A DNA stretch of 64,000 bases from AP-15 sp963738185 (lineage in GTDB: Bacteria; Pseudomonadota; Alphaproteobacteria; ATCC43930; CGMCC-115725): contig CAVTVA010000003.1 of assembly GCA_963738185.1 (NCBI GenBank), forward strand, positions 1,550,001 to 1,614,000. The letters are read 5' to 3'. Positions 49,762 to 58,914 of this stretch are shown here, piece by piece. The position numbers and the translations under genes are program-made. The number at the start of each line of letters is the position of its first letter. The stretch's first letter is position 1. The notes beneath the pieces were generated by a model. That model was not told where the DNA came from, did not search any database, and saw only the letters and a list, made by a program, of their open reading frames with translations.

Positions 49762-50950
49762 TCCACAGCAGCAGCGCGAGGCCGGGCAGGCAGGCCGCCG
49801 TGCTGAGCACAAAGAACGGCCCCCAGCCGAGCATGTCGGCGAGTGCCCCGCCCGAGGCCGACAAGGTGGTGCGCCCGACCGCCGCCAAGGACGACAGCAG
49901 CGCGTATTGGGTGGCGGTAAAGGCGATATTGCAGAGGCCGGACAGGTAGGCGACGAACGCCGCCGAGCCCATCCCGCCGGTCAGATTCTCGATCCCGATG
50001 GTCAGCGCCAATGCCAGCAAATTGTGCCCGGCCCAGGCCTGCGCCGCATACATCAAATTCGACAGCATCTGGAGGATGCCGCAGACCAATAGCGCGCGCA
50101 TGACGCCGAGCCGCAGCACGACGACGCCGCCGAGCGCCAGCCCGGCGAGGCTCGCGGCGAAACCGTAGATCTTGCCAATGTCGGCGACCTCGACCTTGGT
50201 AAAGCCGAGCGACACGTAGAGCGGGTTCGACATCGTCCCGGCGAGCGCGTCGCCAAACTTGTAGAGGATCACAAAAGCCAGGACCGCCAGCATCCCGGGC
50301 CGGGTCAGCATGTCGCTGAACGGGCCGACGACCGCGCGCTCGAGCCAGGCCGCGACCCGGTCGAGGGCGCTGCGGCCGGGCAGCGGTTCCGGCGTGCGCA
50401 CCCCGCCCGGCTCGGGGGTCAGCCACACCGTGACCATGCCGACGCCCATCAGCGCCGCCATCAGCGCATAGGCGACGCGCCAGCCGGCAAAGCTCGCGGC
50501 GTAAAGCGCGCCGGCTGAGGCCGCCAGCATGCCAAAGCGATAGCCCCATTGCGTTGCCGCGGCGCCGGCACCCTGCTCCTCCGGGCGCAGCAATTCGATG
50601 CGATAGGCGTCAATGACAATGTCCTGGCTGGCCGATAAAAACGCCACCGCGAGTGCGGCGAGCGCGGTCAGGCCCGGCGCGGCGCGCGGATCGGCGAGCC
50701 CCAGCGCCAGGATCGCCAGGGCCAACACCGGCTGGATCGCCAATGCCCAGCCGCGCCGCCGCCCAAGACCCGAGGTAAGCAGCGGGATCGGCAGCCGATC
50801 GATCAGCGGCGACCACAAAAACTTGACGCTGTAGGGCACGCCGACCAGCGCAAACAGCCCGATCGTGGTGCGCGACACGCCCTCTTCGGCGAGCCGGAAC
50901 GACAAGGTGGCAAAGGTCAGCGCGAGCGGCAGCCCGCTCGAAAACCCCAT
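49730..50950 (-). CDS. ampG: AmpG-like muropeptide MFS permease
   Basis: Major facilitator of the AmpG type, which imports anhydromuropeptides in cell-wall recycling. From the ATG at 50950 (MGFSSGLPLALTFATLSFRL) it has 406 residues and twelve hydrophobic segments. SASQDIVIDAYRIELLRPEEQGAGAA and SNPLYVSLGFTKVEVADIGKIYG are AmpG hallmarks. Family-type sequence (LAIYRQQRLIAILA) continues upstream to about 51010 without a start codon. The frame then runs through a palindromic repeat to an ATG at 51178, so the real start is uncertain. Confidence 0.85.
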   Translation of the reverse strand: MGFSSGLPLALTFATLSFRLAEEGVSRTTIGLFALVGVPYSVKFLWSPLIDRLPIPLLTSGLGRRRGWALAIQPVLALAILALGLADPRAAPGLTALAALAVAFLSASQDIVIDAYRIELLRPEEQGAGAAATQWGYRFGMLAASAGALYAASFAGWRVAYALMAALMGVGMVTVWLTPEPGGVRTPEPLPGRSALDRVAAWLERAVVGPFSDMLTRPGMLAVLAFVILYKFGDALAGTMSNPLYVSLGFTKVEVADIGKIYGFAASLAGLALGGVVVLRLGVMRALLVCGILQMLSNLMYAAQAWAGHNLLALALTIGIENLTGGMGSAAFVAYLSGLCNIAFTATQYALLSSLAAVGRTTLSASGGALADMLGWGPFFVLSTAACLPGLALLLWIMPARADPRP

Positions 50951-51033
50951 AGCCAAGATCGCGATCAGCCGCTGCTGGCGGTAGATTGCGAGCGAGGACA
51001 GCCAGAGAACCGACCGGTGCGGCGGCAGCCAGC

Positions 51034-51173
51034 CCCTCACCCCGGCCCTCTCCCCGCTTGCGGGGAGAGGGAGCGGCTTGCGGCTCCCCCGGCCGAGTTT
51101 GCAGCAGCCCGTGATCTTCCCGCTGCGCGAGTCCCTCCCTCTCCCCGCTGGCGGGGAGAGGGTGGGGTGAGGG
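51034..51173. repeat. Inverted-repeat element between ampG and the cyclophilin gene
   Basis: Two copies of CCCTCTCCCCGC...GCGGGGAGAGGG lie about 100 bp apart in opposite orientation; the outer edges are CCCCTCACCC and GGGGTGAGGGG. Together they make a 140 bp MITE-like unit. Such palindromes are widespread in alphaproteobacteria. Confidence 0.8.
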
Positions 51174-51206
51174 GCCATCCCCGCACCCTGGGCGAAGACT
51201 GTTCCG

Positions 51207-51770
51207 CTACGGCTTCGCCGGCGCCTTTGCGGCGTCGGCGGCGACCTGCATCTTGATGATCTTGTCCGGGTTGGTGACCATGCCGTTGTCGGCCGGGTCG
51301 CCCTTTTTGAGCTGGTCGATATATTCCATGCCGGAAACCACCTTGCCCCAGATCGTGTATTGGCCGTCGAGTGAGGGCGCCGGCGCGAACATGATAAAAA
51401 ACTGGCTGTCGGCGCTGTTGGGGTCCGAAGTTCGGGCCATCGCCACCGTGCCTCGGACAAACGGCTCCTTTGAGAATTCGGCCTTGAGCGGGTGGCCCGA
51501 GCCGCCGGTGCCGTTGCCGTTAGGGTCGCCGGTCTGCGCCATAAAGCCGGCGATCACCCGGTGAAAGGTCAGCCCGTTGTAAAAGCCGCGGCGCACCAAT
51601 TCCTTGATCTGGGCACAGGTCGCCGGCGCCAGATCGGGCCGCATATCAATGACGACGCGGCCCGCCGGCACATCGAGGTAAATCGTATTGTCGAGATCTG
51701 CTGCCATCGCCTTGCCTCCAACAACGAGCGCGGCGATCAGCATGACGAGCCGGCCCAACGCTGCCATCAA
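51207..51770 (-). CDS. Periplasmic peptidyl-prolyl cis-trans isomerase, cyclophilin type
   Basis: Folding catalyst of 187 residues. An export signal (LGRLVMLIAALVVGGKAMA) is followed by the cyclophilin core: FHRVIAGFMAQTGDPNGNGTGG, the SQFFIMFAPAPSLDGQYTIWGKV block and the ending NPDKIIKM. PpiA-type activity is expected; client proteins are unknown. It lies 60 bp from the repeat element and near the epimerase gene. Confidence 0.9.
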   Translation of the reverse strand: MMAALGRLVMLIAALVVGGKAMAADLDNTIYLDVPAGRVVIDMRPDLAPATCAQIKELVRRGFYNGLTFHRVIAGFMAQTGDPNGNGTGGSGHPLKAEFSKEPFVRGTVAMARTSDPNSADSQFFIMFAPAPSLDGQYTIWGKVVSGMEYIDQLKKGDPADNGMVTNPDKIIKMQVAADAAKAPAKP

Positions 51771-51851
51771 TCGGTTCCTGCATCTGGGGTAGGTGGGCGA
51801 CCTTAACCGAACCCGTGGCGCCGCAAAAGCGCCTCGGGATCGGCCCTCGCT

Positions 51852-52811
51852 TCAGGATCGGCCCTCGTACCAGCCGCCGCGCCGAAAGCGATCGAGATAG
51901 GTCGGCAGAATGCCCTCGACCGCGGTCGGCGCGATGCCGAGGGCGGCAAGGTTCATGGCGCCGGAGGAGACCACGTTGTCGCGCTTCAGCATCTCGACCT
52001 GGTCGGGGGTCAAGGGCGGGCTCGGCAGCAGCGCCATCAGCCGCGCCTGAAACGCCGCCAGCCCGAACGGCAGGTTGACCAGCAACCGCTTGCGGCGAAT
52101 CTCACCGAGCAGCAATTCGACCAGCTCACGGAAGGTATAGATCTTGGGGCCGCCGAGCTCGTAAGTGCGGCCCGCGGTGGCCGGGTCGTCGAGGCATTTC
52201 ACCACCGCATCGGCGACATCGCCGACATAAACCGGCTGAAACCGGGTGTCGCCGCCGCCGATCAGCGGCAACACCGGAGAGAGCGTGGCCATCGCAGCGA
52301 AGCGGTTGAAAAACTGGTCTTCCGGGCCAAACACCACCGAGGGCCGCAGGATCGTCACCGTCGGAAAGGCGTCGCGCACCGCGACCTCACCCGCCGCCTT
52401 GGTGCGCGCATAGGCCGAAGGCGCGCGCGAATCGGCGCCGATCGCCGAGATATGGACAAAGCGCTCGACCCCGGCCTCGCGGGCGAGCCGGGCGAGCCGC
52501 GCCGGCCCGGTATGGTGCACCCGCTCGAATGTCTGCGACCCGCTCTCGCGCAATATGCCGACGCAATTGACCAGCGCCGCGTTGCCGGCGAGGAAGGCCG
52601 GCAGCAGCCGCTCGTCGTCGATCGCCAGGTTCACCGCCGCGATCTGCCCGACATTGCCCTGTGGCATCAGGAATTTCGCTCCCTCTGCGTGGCGGCAGCC
52701 GACGGCGATCACATCGCCGCGCGCGGCGAGCCGCTGCACCACGTAGCGGCCGATAAAGCCCGACCCGCCCAGCACCGCGGTCCGGCGATTTCCGATAGGT
52801 CCTCCGGCCAT
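51852..52811 (-). CDS. NDUFA9-like NAD(P)-binding epimerase-type protein
   Basis: A short-chain dehydrogenase/epimerase of the complex-I NDUFA9 subfamily, 319 residues from the ATG at 52811. The Rossmann start is LGGSGFIGRYVVQRLAARG. FVHISAIGADSRAPSAYARTKAAGE has the catalytic YxxxK, and RPSVVFGPEDQFFNRFA is family-typical. Proposed to bind NADPH and act in quinone or lipid metabolism or complex I assembly. It may use an upstream ATG at 52844 instead. Confidence 0.86.
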   Translation of the reverse strand: MAGGPIGNRRTAVLGGSGFIGRYVVQRLAARGDVIAVGCRHAEGAKFLMPQGNVGQIAAVNLAIDDERLLPAFLAGNAALVNCVGILRESGSQTFERVHHTGPARLARLAREAGVERFVHISAIGADSRAPSAYARTKAAGEVAVRDAFPTVTILRPSVVFGPEDQFFNRFAAMATLSPVLPLIGGGDTRFQPVYVGDVADAVVKCLDDPATAGRTYELGGPKIYTFRELVELLLGEIRRKRLLVNLPFGLAAFQARLMALLPSPPLTPDQVEMLKRDNVVSSGAMNLAALGIAPTAVEGILPTYLDRFRRGGWYEGRS

Positions 52812-52953
52812 GCACCCCCCGCCCTGTCCCCCGATGCCGGTCATCTATAACGCAACGCGCGCATCGCCGAAAGCCGGCGACCCTTCTCGGCGGTGGCGGG
52901 TTGGGCTAGAACCCGGCTGACGGCAACGCAAGCTCAATCTGGAGACCAGCGCG

Positions 52954-54072
52954 ATGGCGGATCAGTCGGTGTTGAGCAACGAATACCCGGTGCCGGAGCG
53001 AATGAGGGCCTGGGTGCTCGGCGGGCCCGGCGAGATTCTGCCGGTCGAGAAGCCGGTGCCGCAGCCTGCCGCCGCTGAAGTGCTAGTGCGGATCGATGCG
53101 GTCGCGATCTGCGCGACCGATCTCGAAATCATGCGCCACGGGCTGCCGGCGATGGTCGATGGCGGCCTGCCGTTTCACAAGAACTTCACGATCGGCCACG
53201 AATATATGGGCACGGTGGTCAAGCTCGGCCCGGCGGTCGATGAATATTCGGTCGGCGACCGCGTTACCGTCGAGGTCCATGCCGGCTGCGGGCGCTGCGC
53301 GCGCTGCCGGCAAGGCATGTACACCTCGTGCCTGAACTATGGCGATCTGAAAAAGGGGCATCGCGCCAACGGTTTCACCACCGACGGCGGCTTTGCTCAA
53401 TACGCGGTCAACAACGTCAACACCTTGGTCCATGTGCCCGACGACATGACCGATGCGGAGGCAACCCTCGTCGTCACCGCCGGCACTTCGATGTACGGGC
53501 TCGACGTGTTGGGCGGGCTGATCGCCGGCGAGGGTGTGGCCGTCACTGGGCCGGGGCCGATCGGCTTGCTCGGGGTGGCGGTCGCCAAGGCGCTCGGCGC
53601 CGACCCGGTGATCCTGACCGGCACCCGTGAGGCGCGGCTTGAGCTCGGCAAAAAGCTAGGCGCCGATCACGTCGTCAACGCCCGCGAGGAGGACGCGGTT
53701 GCCGCGGTCAGGCGCATCACCGGCGGTAAGGGTGTGCAGTTCGTCGTCGAATGCTCGGGCGCCGCCAACGCGCTCGACGAGGCGGCGCAGATGGTCGATC
53801 GCGGCGGCCGCATCTGCCTCGCCGCCTTCCCCGCCGAGAAGGTGCCGGTCGATCTCGCCCACCTGGTGCGCAACAACATCTATGTCTACGGCATCCGCGG
53901 CGAAGGGCAGAGCGCCACCCACCGGGCGATGGCGCTGATGAAGCAGAAGCGCTTTGACGCCCGCCTGATCCACACCCACACCTTCCCGCTCGACGAATTG
54001 CCGACCGCGCTCAGATACGCCCGCGAGCGGATCGACGACGCGATCAAGGTCGTGGTCAAAAACCAGCCCTGA
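52954..54072 (+). CDS. Zinc-dependent alcohol dehydrogenase (MDR family)
   Basis: A 372-residue dehydrogenase with NAD(P) and zinc. Catalytic zinc ligands are in AICATDLE and GHEYMGTVV, the structural zinc site in CGRCARCRQGMYTSC, and the Rossmann glycines in GPGPIGLLGVAVAK. The longer reading to the end KVVVKNQP matches threonine/sorbitol-type polyol dehydrogenases more than medium-chain alcohols, but the substrate is not inferable. Transcribed on its own; the LysR gene is convergent with it. Confidence 0.88.
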   Translation: MADQSVLSNEYPVPERMRAWVLGGPGEILPVEKPVPQPAAAEVLVRIDAVAICATDLEIMRHGLPAMVDGGLPFHKNFTIGHEYMGTVVKLGPAVDEYSVGDRVTVEVHAGCGRCARCRQGMYTSCLNYGDLKKGHRANGFTTDGGFAQYAVNNVNTLVHVPDDMTDAEATLVVTAGTSMYGLDVLGGLIAGEGVAVTGPGPIGLLGVAVAKALGADPVILTGTREARLELGKKLGADHVVNAREEDAVAAVRRITGGKGVQFVVECSGAANALDEAAQMVDRGGRICLAAFPAEKVPVDLAHLVRNNIYVYGIRGEGQSATHRAMALMKQKRFDARLIHTHTFPLDELPTALRYARERIDDAIKVVVKNQP

Positions 54073-54109
54073 ACGGTCCGACCGGCGCACGCGATCTGAC
54101 TGGTGAATG

Positions 54110-55042
54110 CTACTGGACAAGACTTTGCGCGAGCGCCGAGGGATATTCGGCCGCCGCCGCGCTGCCGGCACCGACCAGCCACTTGCGAAATGCGGCAATT
54201 GCCGGTGCGTCGCTGCTCGCTTCCGGCGCGTAGACGAAATATCCGCGCGTACGGACCACCGGTTTCCGGATCGGCGCCAAGAGCCGTCCGGCGCGCAGCT
54301 CGTCGCTGACGAGCGCCAGAGGGCCCATCACCACGCCGAGCCCTTCGAGCGCCGCCTGGATGGCAAAATAGAAATGCTCGAACACCTGGTCGCGCGCGGG
54401 CTTCAGCTCGGGGACGCCGGCGGCCGCCAGCCATCGCGGCCACGCGTCGCGCAACGTCGCCGCGTGGAGCAGCGTGTGCCGTGCGAGATCCGGCGGCGCT
54501 TGCAGCGGACACCGCCTGATCAGGTCGGGGCTCAATAGCGGCAGGCGCGCTTCGCCAAGGAATTGCCGGCCGGCCCAGCCGGGTTGCTGAGACGGGCCCG
54601 AGATCACGACATCCACATCCATGCGAAACTGCTCGGCCGGCGTGCTGGCGGTGACAATTCCCAGCTCGAGCTCGGGATGGTCGCGCTGAAATTCGGGCAG
54701 GCGTGGAATGAGCCAGCGCATTGCAAAGGTCGGCAGCGCCGATACGCGGAGCGGGCCTCGCGCCGGAGCGCCGCTGCGCGCCCGCATCGCGGCGCCGGCC
54801 AGCCGGTCGAGGGCGGGGCCGATCTCGGCCAGCAGCTCCGCCCCAGCCCGCGTCGGCACGGCGTTGCGGCTGGTGCGCTCAAACAGCCGCGCGCCGAGCC
54901 AATCTTCGAGCACGCGGATCTGCCGGCTGATGGCGCCATGGGTGACGTTGAGCTCCTCCGCGGCGCGGGTGAAGCTGCTGAGCCGAGCCGCGGCCTCAAA
55001 GGCCTTGATCGCGTTCAGCGGCGGCAGGCGCGGGCGAACCAT
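54110..55042 (-). CDS. LysR-family transcriptional regulator (GcvA-like)
   Basis: A 310-residue regulator. The N-terminal wHTH domain is LNAIKAFEAAARLSSFTRAAEELNVTHGAIS with VLEDWLGARLFERTS (cited by segments). The effector domain follows, with QFRMDVDVVIS and AIQAALEGLGVVMGP. The PPLNAIKAFEAAARL start suggests a GcvA relative. It is divergent from the MFS gene starting 129 bp away, so it may control that gene in response to its substrate. Confidence 0.88.
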   Translation of the reverse strand: MVRPRLPPLNAIKAFEAAARLSSFTRAAEELNVTHGAISRQIRVLEDWLGARLFERTSRNAVPTRAGAELLAEIGPALDRLAGAAMRARSGAPARGPLRVSALPTFAMRWLIPRLPEFQRDHPELELGIVTASTPAEQFRMDVDVVISGPSQQPGWAGRQFLGEARLPLLSPDLIRRCPLQAPPDLARHTLLHAATLRDAWPRWLAAAGVPELKPARDQVFEHFYFAIQAALEGLGVVMGPLALVSDELRAGRLLAPIRKPVVRTRGYFVYAPEASSDAPAIAAFRKWLVGAGSAAAAEYPSALAQSLVQ

Positions 55043-55170
55043 GGGTGTGAGCTTTCCTCACACGCGCGGTCAGCACAAGTCGTTTGTCGCCGACCCGTCA
55101 TCATGCGAAAGGGAGCCATGGATCGGCCCGGCTTCCGCCGGCGTCGAACTCCCGAGGCAAGGAAGGCGTG

Positions 55171-56430
55171 ATGACGGCGGCAACTTTCTCGACCACGACC
55201 GGCCGCCCCAATCGCAGCCGAACGCGCGTGCTGCTGGGCGCCTGCGGCGCGCATGCCCTGCACGACGGCTTCACCGATACGCTCTATCTGCTGCTGCCCT
55301 TGCTGCAGACCGAATTCGCCCTGGGCTACGCCGCGGTCGGCGTTTTGCGCGCGCTCTATGCCGGGGCGATGGCCGGGCTACAGGTGCCGGCGGCCAAGCT
55401 GGCGCGGCGGGTCGGCGGGGTTACCTTGCTCGCGCTCGGCACCGCGGTCGCCGGGGCGGCCTATCTGTGCCTCGGACAAACCTCCAGCATCGCGGTGCTG
55501 GCGTTCGCTCTGATCCTCGGCGGCATCGGGTCGAGCACCCAGCATCCGATCGCCTCCGGCCTGGTCGCCACGGCTTACGAGGGGCCGCGCTCGCGCGGCG
55601 CGCTCGGCACCTACAATTTTGCCGGCGACCTCGGCAAGATGGCGCTGCCGGCGATCACCGCCGGCCTGATCGCGGTGATGGCCTGGCGTTCGGCGGCGAG
55701 CGTCATTGGCATGATCGGGCTGGTTGGCGCCGGCATCATCGCGCTGGCCCTGGGGCGGATTCCGGTCGCGGGCGGCGAGCACGCCGTGACGGCGGCGCCG
55801 AGCAGAACCGCCGAGAGCCGCGTCGAGCCGCCGCGCGGCGGCTTCTCCTTGCTGCTGGCGATCGGCATTGTCGACAGCGCGACGCGGATGGGCTTTCTGA
55901 CCTTTCTGCCGTTTCTGCTGCGGGCCAAAGGGGCCGGGGTCCCGGAAATTGGCGCGGCGCTGACCCTGGTGTTCGCCGGGGGTGCGGCCGGCAAGCTCGT
56001 CTGCGGCTTTTTGGGGGCCCGGCTCGGCGTGCTGACGACGGTGTTCCTCACCGAAGGCGCGACGGCCCTCGGCATCCTGGCGCTGCTGCCGCTGCCGATC
56101 GGCGCGGCGCTGGCGCTCTTGCCATTGATCGGCGTGGCGCTCAACGGGACATCGTCGGTGCTCTACGGCACCGTGCCTGAACTGGTGATGCCTGGGCGCC
56201 GCGACCATGCCTTTGGCGTGTTCTATACCGGCACGGTCGGCTCCGGGGCCGTATCGCCAGCCTTGTATGGGCTGCTCAGCGATGCGATCGGCCTGCGCCC
56301 GGCGATGCTGCTGGTGGCCGCGGTGGTGCTGCTGACCTTGCCGCTGGCATGGCGGCTCCAGCGCGTTCTGCGCGCCATCGCACGGGGCGCAGGCTCACCA
56401 ATCGCCGAAGCCGTTTCGGGAGCCGAATAA
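55171..56430 (+). CDS. MFS transporter (Fsr-like)
   Basis: A 419-residue major-facilitator permease, AAGGAAGG ribosome site before the ATG at 55171. About twelve spans with LGACGAHALHDGFTDTLYLLLPLL near the start and the ASGLVATAYEGPRSRGALGTYNFAGDLGKMALP region resembling fosmidomycin-resistance proteins. The start region to 55084 is rejected because it overlaps the LysR promoter. Efflux of a small organic molecule is possible; regulation by the divergent LysR is likely. Confidence 0.85.
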   Translation: MTAATFSTTTGRPNRSRTRVLLGACGAHALHDGFTDTLYLLLPLLQTEFALGYAAVGVLRALYAGAMAGLQVPAAKLARRVGGVTLLALGTAVAGAAYLCLGQTSSIAVLAFALILGGIGSSTQHPIASGLVATAYEGPRSRGALGTYNFAGDLGKMALPAITAGLIAVMAWRSAASVIGMIGLVGAGIIALALGRIPVAGGEHAVTAAPSRTAESRVEPPRGGFSLLLAIGIVDSATRMGFLTFLPFLLRAKGAGVPEIGAALTLVFAGGAAGKLVCGFLGARLGVLTTVFLTEGATALGILALLPLPIGAALALLPLIGVALNGTSSVLYGTVPELVMPGRRDHAFGVFYTGTVGSGAVSPALYGLLSDAIGLRPAMLLVAAVVLLTLPLAWRLQRVLRAIARGAGSPIAEAVSGAE

Positions 56431-56509
56431 GTCGCCGCCTCGGCGGGGTCGACGCGCCACGCGCAAAGCTGGTAATACGGGTGCCGGCATCAGCAATGGA
56501 GAACTTTAG

Positions 56510-56968
56510 ATGGTCGCGATCAAATCCGTTGCCCATTTCAGCATTCCAGTCAGCGATGTCGCAAACAGCACCCGGTTTTATACGGAGATCGTCGGCTGTC
56601 GGCATTTGTCGACAGTCGCGCGCGGGCAGATGGCGTTTCTCGACGCGGCCGGAACCTGTCTGATCCTGGTCAAACGCGAGCCGCCGATCAACCCCAAGCC
56701 AGAAGATCACGGCGGCGTGCATCATTCCTTCGCCGTCGCCCACGACGATTACGCGGCGGCGCTCGACCATCTGCGCGCGCACAATGTCGAGATAACCTTT
56801 GAGGAAGACCGGCAGGGCGGCGTCGTGAACGGCCCGCGCGCCTATTTTCACGACCCTGACGGCACCGTGCTCGAATTCATCGATCTGACCAGCTACGCCG
56901 GCGCACGCGGCGGCTTAGAGGCGAGGCTCTACGGTTGCTGTCGTGAGCTTGTGCACCGGAATGGATGA
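56510..56968 (+). CDS. VOC-family protein (glyoxalase/dioxygenase fold)
   Basis: A 152-residue protein with GGAG 11 bases upstream of the ATG. The betaalphabetabetabeta halves start at VAHFSIPVSDVANSTRFYTEIVGC and LVKREPPINPKPEDHGGVHHSFAV; metal-ligand His and Glu positions are kept (FHDPDGTVLEFIDLTSY). Such proteins are lactoylglutathione lyases, extradiol dioxygenases or resistance proteins. It is followed directly by the DUF1810 gene. Confidence 0.82.
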   Translation: MVAIKSVAHFSIPVSDVANSTRFYTEIVGCRHLSTVARGQMAFLDAAGTCLILVKREPPINPKPEDHGGVHHSFAVAHDDYAAALDHLRAHNVEITFEEDRQGGVVNGPRAYFHDPDGTVLEFIDLTSYAGARGGLEARLYGCCRELVHRNG

Positions 56969-57386
56969 CCCGTTCAATCTCCAGCGGTTTGTCGAGGCCC
57001 AGGAGCCGGTGTTCGAGCAGGTCCGTGCGGAGCTGCGCCGCGGCCGCAAAACAACGCATTGGATGTGGTTTGTCTTTCCGCAGATCTCGGGGCTGGGCCG
57101 CAGCCGCCTGGCGACCGAGTTCGCGATATCTTCGCGGGAAGAAGCCGCGGCCTATTTGAACCATCCAATCCTCGGGCCGCGGCTGCGCGAATGCACCCGC
57201 CTGGTAAACCTGATCGAGGGCCGCGATGTCGGGCAGATCTTCGGCGATCCGGACGACATGAAATTCCGCTCGTGCATGACCCTGTTCGCCCATGCGGCCG
57301 CGGACAATCAGGTGTTCAGGGATGCGGTGCAAAAATACTTCGCGGGGGAATACGACCCGGCAACGCTCGAGCAGCTGGGATCGTGA
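56961..57386 (+). CDS. DUF1810 family protein
   Basis: A 141-residue protein from the ATG at 56961. FNLQRFVEAQEPVFEQVRAEL, KTTHWMWFVFPQISGLG and the LFAHAAADNQVFRDAVQKYFAGEYD segment are family motifs. It may use the upstream GTG at 56943. Structures of this family are all-helical with unknown function. Translationally near-coupled to the VOC gene: it starts 8 bp inside the VOC stop. Confidence 0.82.
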   Translation: MDDPFNLQRFVEAQEPVFEQVRAELRRGRKTTHWMWFVFPQISGLGRSRLATEFAISSREEAAAYLNHPILGPRLRECTRLVNLIEGRDVGQIFGDPDDMKFRSCMTLFAHAAADNQVFRDAVQKYFAGEYDPATLEQLGS

Positions 57387-57431
57387 GGCTCCTCCTCGAG
57401 ACCACCGCAGAGCGGCCCTAATAGCCACCGC

Positions 57432-58007
57432 TCACCCGGCTTCGGCATCAGCATCGCCATAGCGGATCGCGAGCACCTCAATTTGCTCGGCGCCGGAGGG
57501 GGCGCGCAGCTCGACGACGTCGCCTTCGCGGGCCTTGATCAACGCGCGGGCGATCGGCGAGATCCAGCTGACCTGGCCGCGGGCGAGATCGGCCTCGTCG
57601 ATGCCGACGATCGTCACCGTGGTTTCGCTGCCGCGCTCGTTGGCGTAAGTGACGGTTGCGCCGAAAAATACCTGGTCGCGGTTTTTCTGCTGCGCCGGGT
57701 TGACCACTTCGGCGTTTTCCAGGCGCTTTGTCAGAAAGCGGATGCGCCGGTCGATTTCGCGCAGCCGGCGCTTGCCATAGATGTAGTCGCCGTTTTCCGA
57801 GCGATCGCCATTGCCGGCGGCCCAGGCCACGGTCTCGACCACCTGAGGGCGCTCGACCCGCAGCAGCCGGTGCCGCTCTTCCGCGAGCTGGCGGTGGCCT
57901 TCGGAGGTCATGTAGTTCTTGGCCCCGGCCGGGATCGCCGCGGGCTCGTCGGGCAGCTCGGCCTGGTCTTCTTCGGCATCCGCTTCTTTGACAAAGGCTT
58001 TGCTCAT
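57432..58007 (-). CDS. greB: Transcription elongation factor GreB
   Basis: Cleavage factor that restarts backtracked RNA polymerase. From the ATG at 58007 it has 191 residues, including an acidic 25-residue N-terminal tail beyond the E. coli length. The coiled-coil tip NGDRSENGDYIYGKRRLREIDRR carries the acidic residues that enter the secondary channel, and the C-terminal FKBP-like domain has FGATVTYANERG, IVGIDEADLARGQVSWISPIARAL and GDVVELRAPSG. It is convergent with the DUF1810 gene. Confidence 0.9.
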   Translation of the reverse strand: MSKAFVKEADAEEDQAELPDEPAAIPAGAKNYMTSEGHRQLAEERHRLLRVERPQVVETVAWAAGNGDRSENGDYIYGKRRLREIDRRIRFLTKRLENAEVVNPAQQKNRDQVFFGATVTYANERGSETTVTIVGIDEADLARGQVSWISPIARALIKAREGDVVELRAPSGAEQIEVLAIRYGDADAEAG

Positions 58008-58114
58008 CGCATCCCCTGTTCTGCGCGCGGCTGGTCTGCTCCATGTAGGAGTGCGCATCGGCTCGTGCCACAATACCCCGGATTTGATGCGATGCGATGG
58101 CGGGAGAGGCGGCG

Positions 58115-58912
58115 ATGGCGGAGCTGGCGGGCAAGGTGGTGCTGGTGACCGGGGCGGGGGCGGGAATCGGCCGGGCGACGGCATTGGCAATGGCCGAGGC
58201 GGGTGCCGCCGTCGCTGCTGCCGACATCGACCTCGCCGCGGCGCAACGGACGGCGGAGGCCGCCGCCGGCAGCAACCGCCGGGCGATCGCAATCATGGCC
58301 GATTGCGGCAATGTCGCCAGCATCGATCAGATGGTCGCACGCGCCGTCGCCGAGCTGGGCCGGCTCGACGTGATCGTCAACAATGCCGGGGTTACCCGCT
58401 ATGCCGAGATCATGGCCCTGACCGAGGCCGATTGGGACCAGATCCACCGGGTCAATGCCAAGGGCGTGTTTTTCTGCCTGCAGCGCGCTGCCAAGGAGAT
58501 GATCGCGCAATTCGGGGCCGATCGCAGCGGCGGCCGGATCATCAACATCGCCTCGATCTCCGGGCGCGGCTATCCCGGCGCCTCGAACGCCGCCTATGCC
58601 GCGAGCAAAGGGGCGGTCATCGCGCTGACCAAAACCGCCTCGCAGCAGCTCGCCCGGCACAACATCAACGTCAACGCGATCTGCCCCGGGGTGACGCGCA
58701 CCGAATTAGGCGCGCGCAACGCGGTCGCACGGGCGGCCGAACGCGGCATCACCGTCGCCGAATTAGAGGCCGAGGCCGAGGCGCGCATACCCTTGGGCCG
58801 CGCCAACATGCCCGAGGACATCGCGGCGATGGCGGTGTTCCTCGCCTCGCCCGGCGCGCGCAACATCACCGGCCAAGCCTACAACGTCGATGGCGGGCTG
58901 GTGCCGAGCTGA
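58115..58912 (+). CDS. Short-chain dehydrogenase/reductase
   Basis: A 265-residue SDR from the ATG at 58115, with GGGAGAGGCGG upstream. Cofactor motif TGAGAGIGRAT, NNAG in VIVNNAGVTRYAE, catalytic Ser in IASISGRG and YAASKGA for Tyr/Lys. The C-terminal end is YNVDGGLVPS. It is a classical NAD(P)H-linked enzyme of unknown substrate. Followed at once by a broken MFS transporter gene. Confidence 0.87.
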   Translation: MAELAGKVVLVTGAGAGIGRATALAMAEAGAAVAAADIDLAAAQRTAEAAAGSNRRAIAIMADCGNVASIDQMVARAVAELGRLDVIVNNAGVTRYAEIMALTEADWDQIHRVNAKGVFFCLQRAAKEMIAQFGADRSGGRIINIASISGRGYPGASNAAYAASKGAVIALTKTASQQLARHNINVNAICPGVTRTELGARNAVARAAERGITVAELEAEAEARIPLGRANMPEDIAAMAVFLASPGARNITGQAYNVDGGLVPS

Positions 58913-58914
58913 AC

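Noticed and set aside
51034..51173. Possible CRISPR-like repeat pair
   Set aside because: Only two palindromic arms in opposite orientation with no regular spacers; it is an inverted-repeat element.
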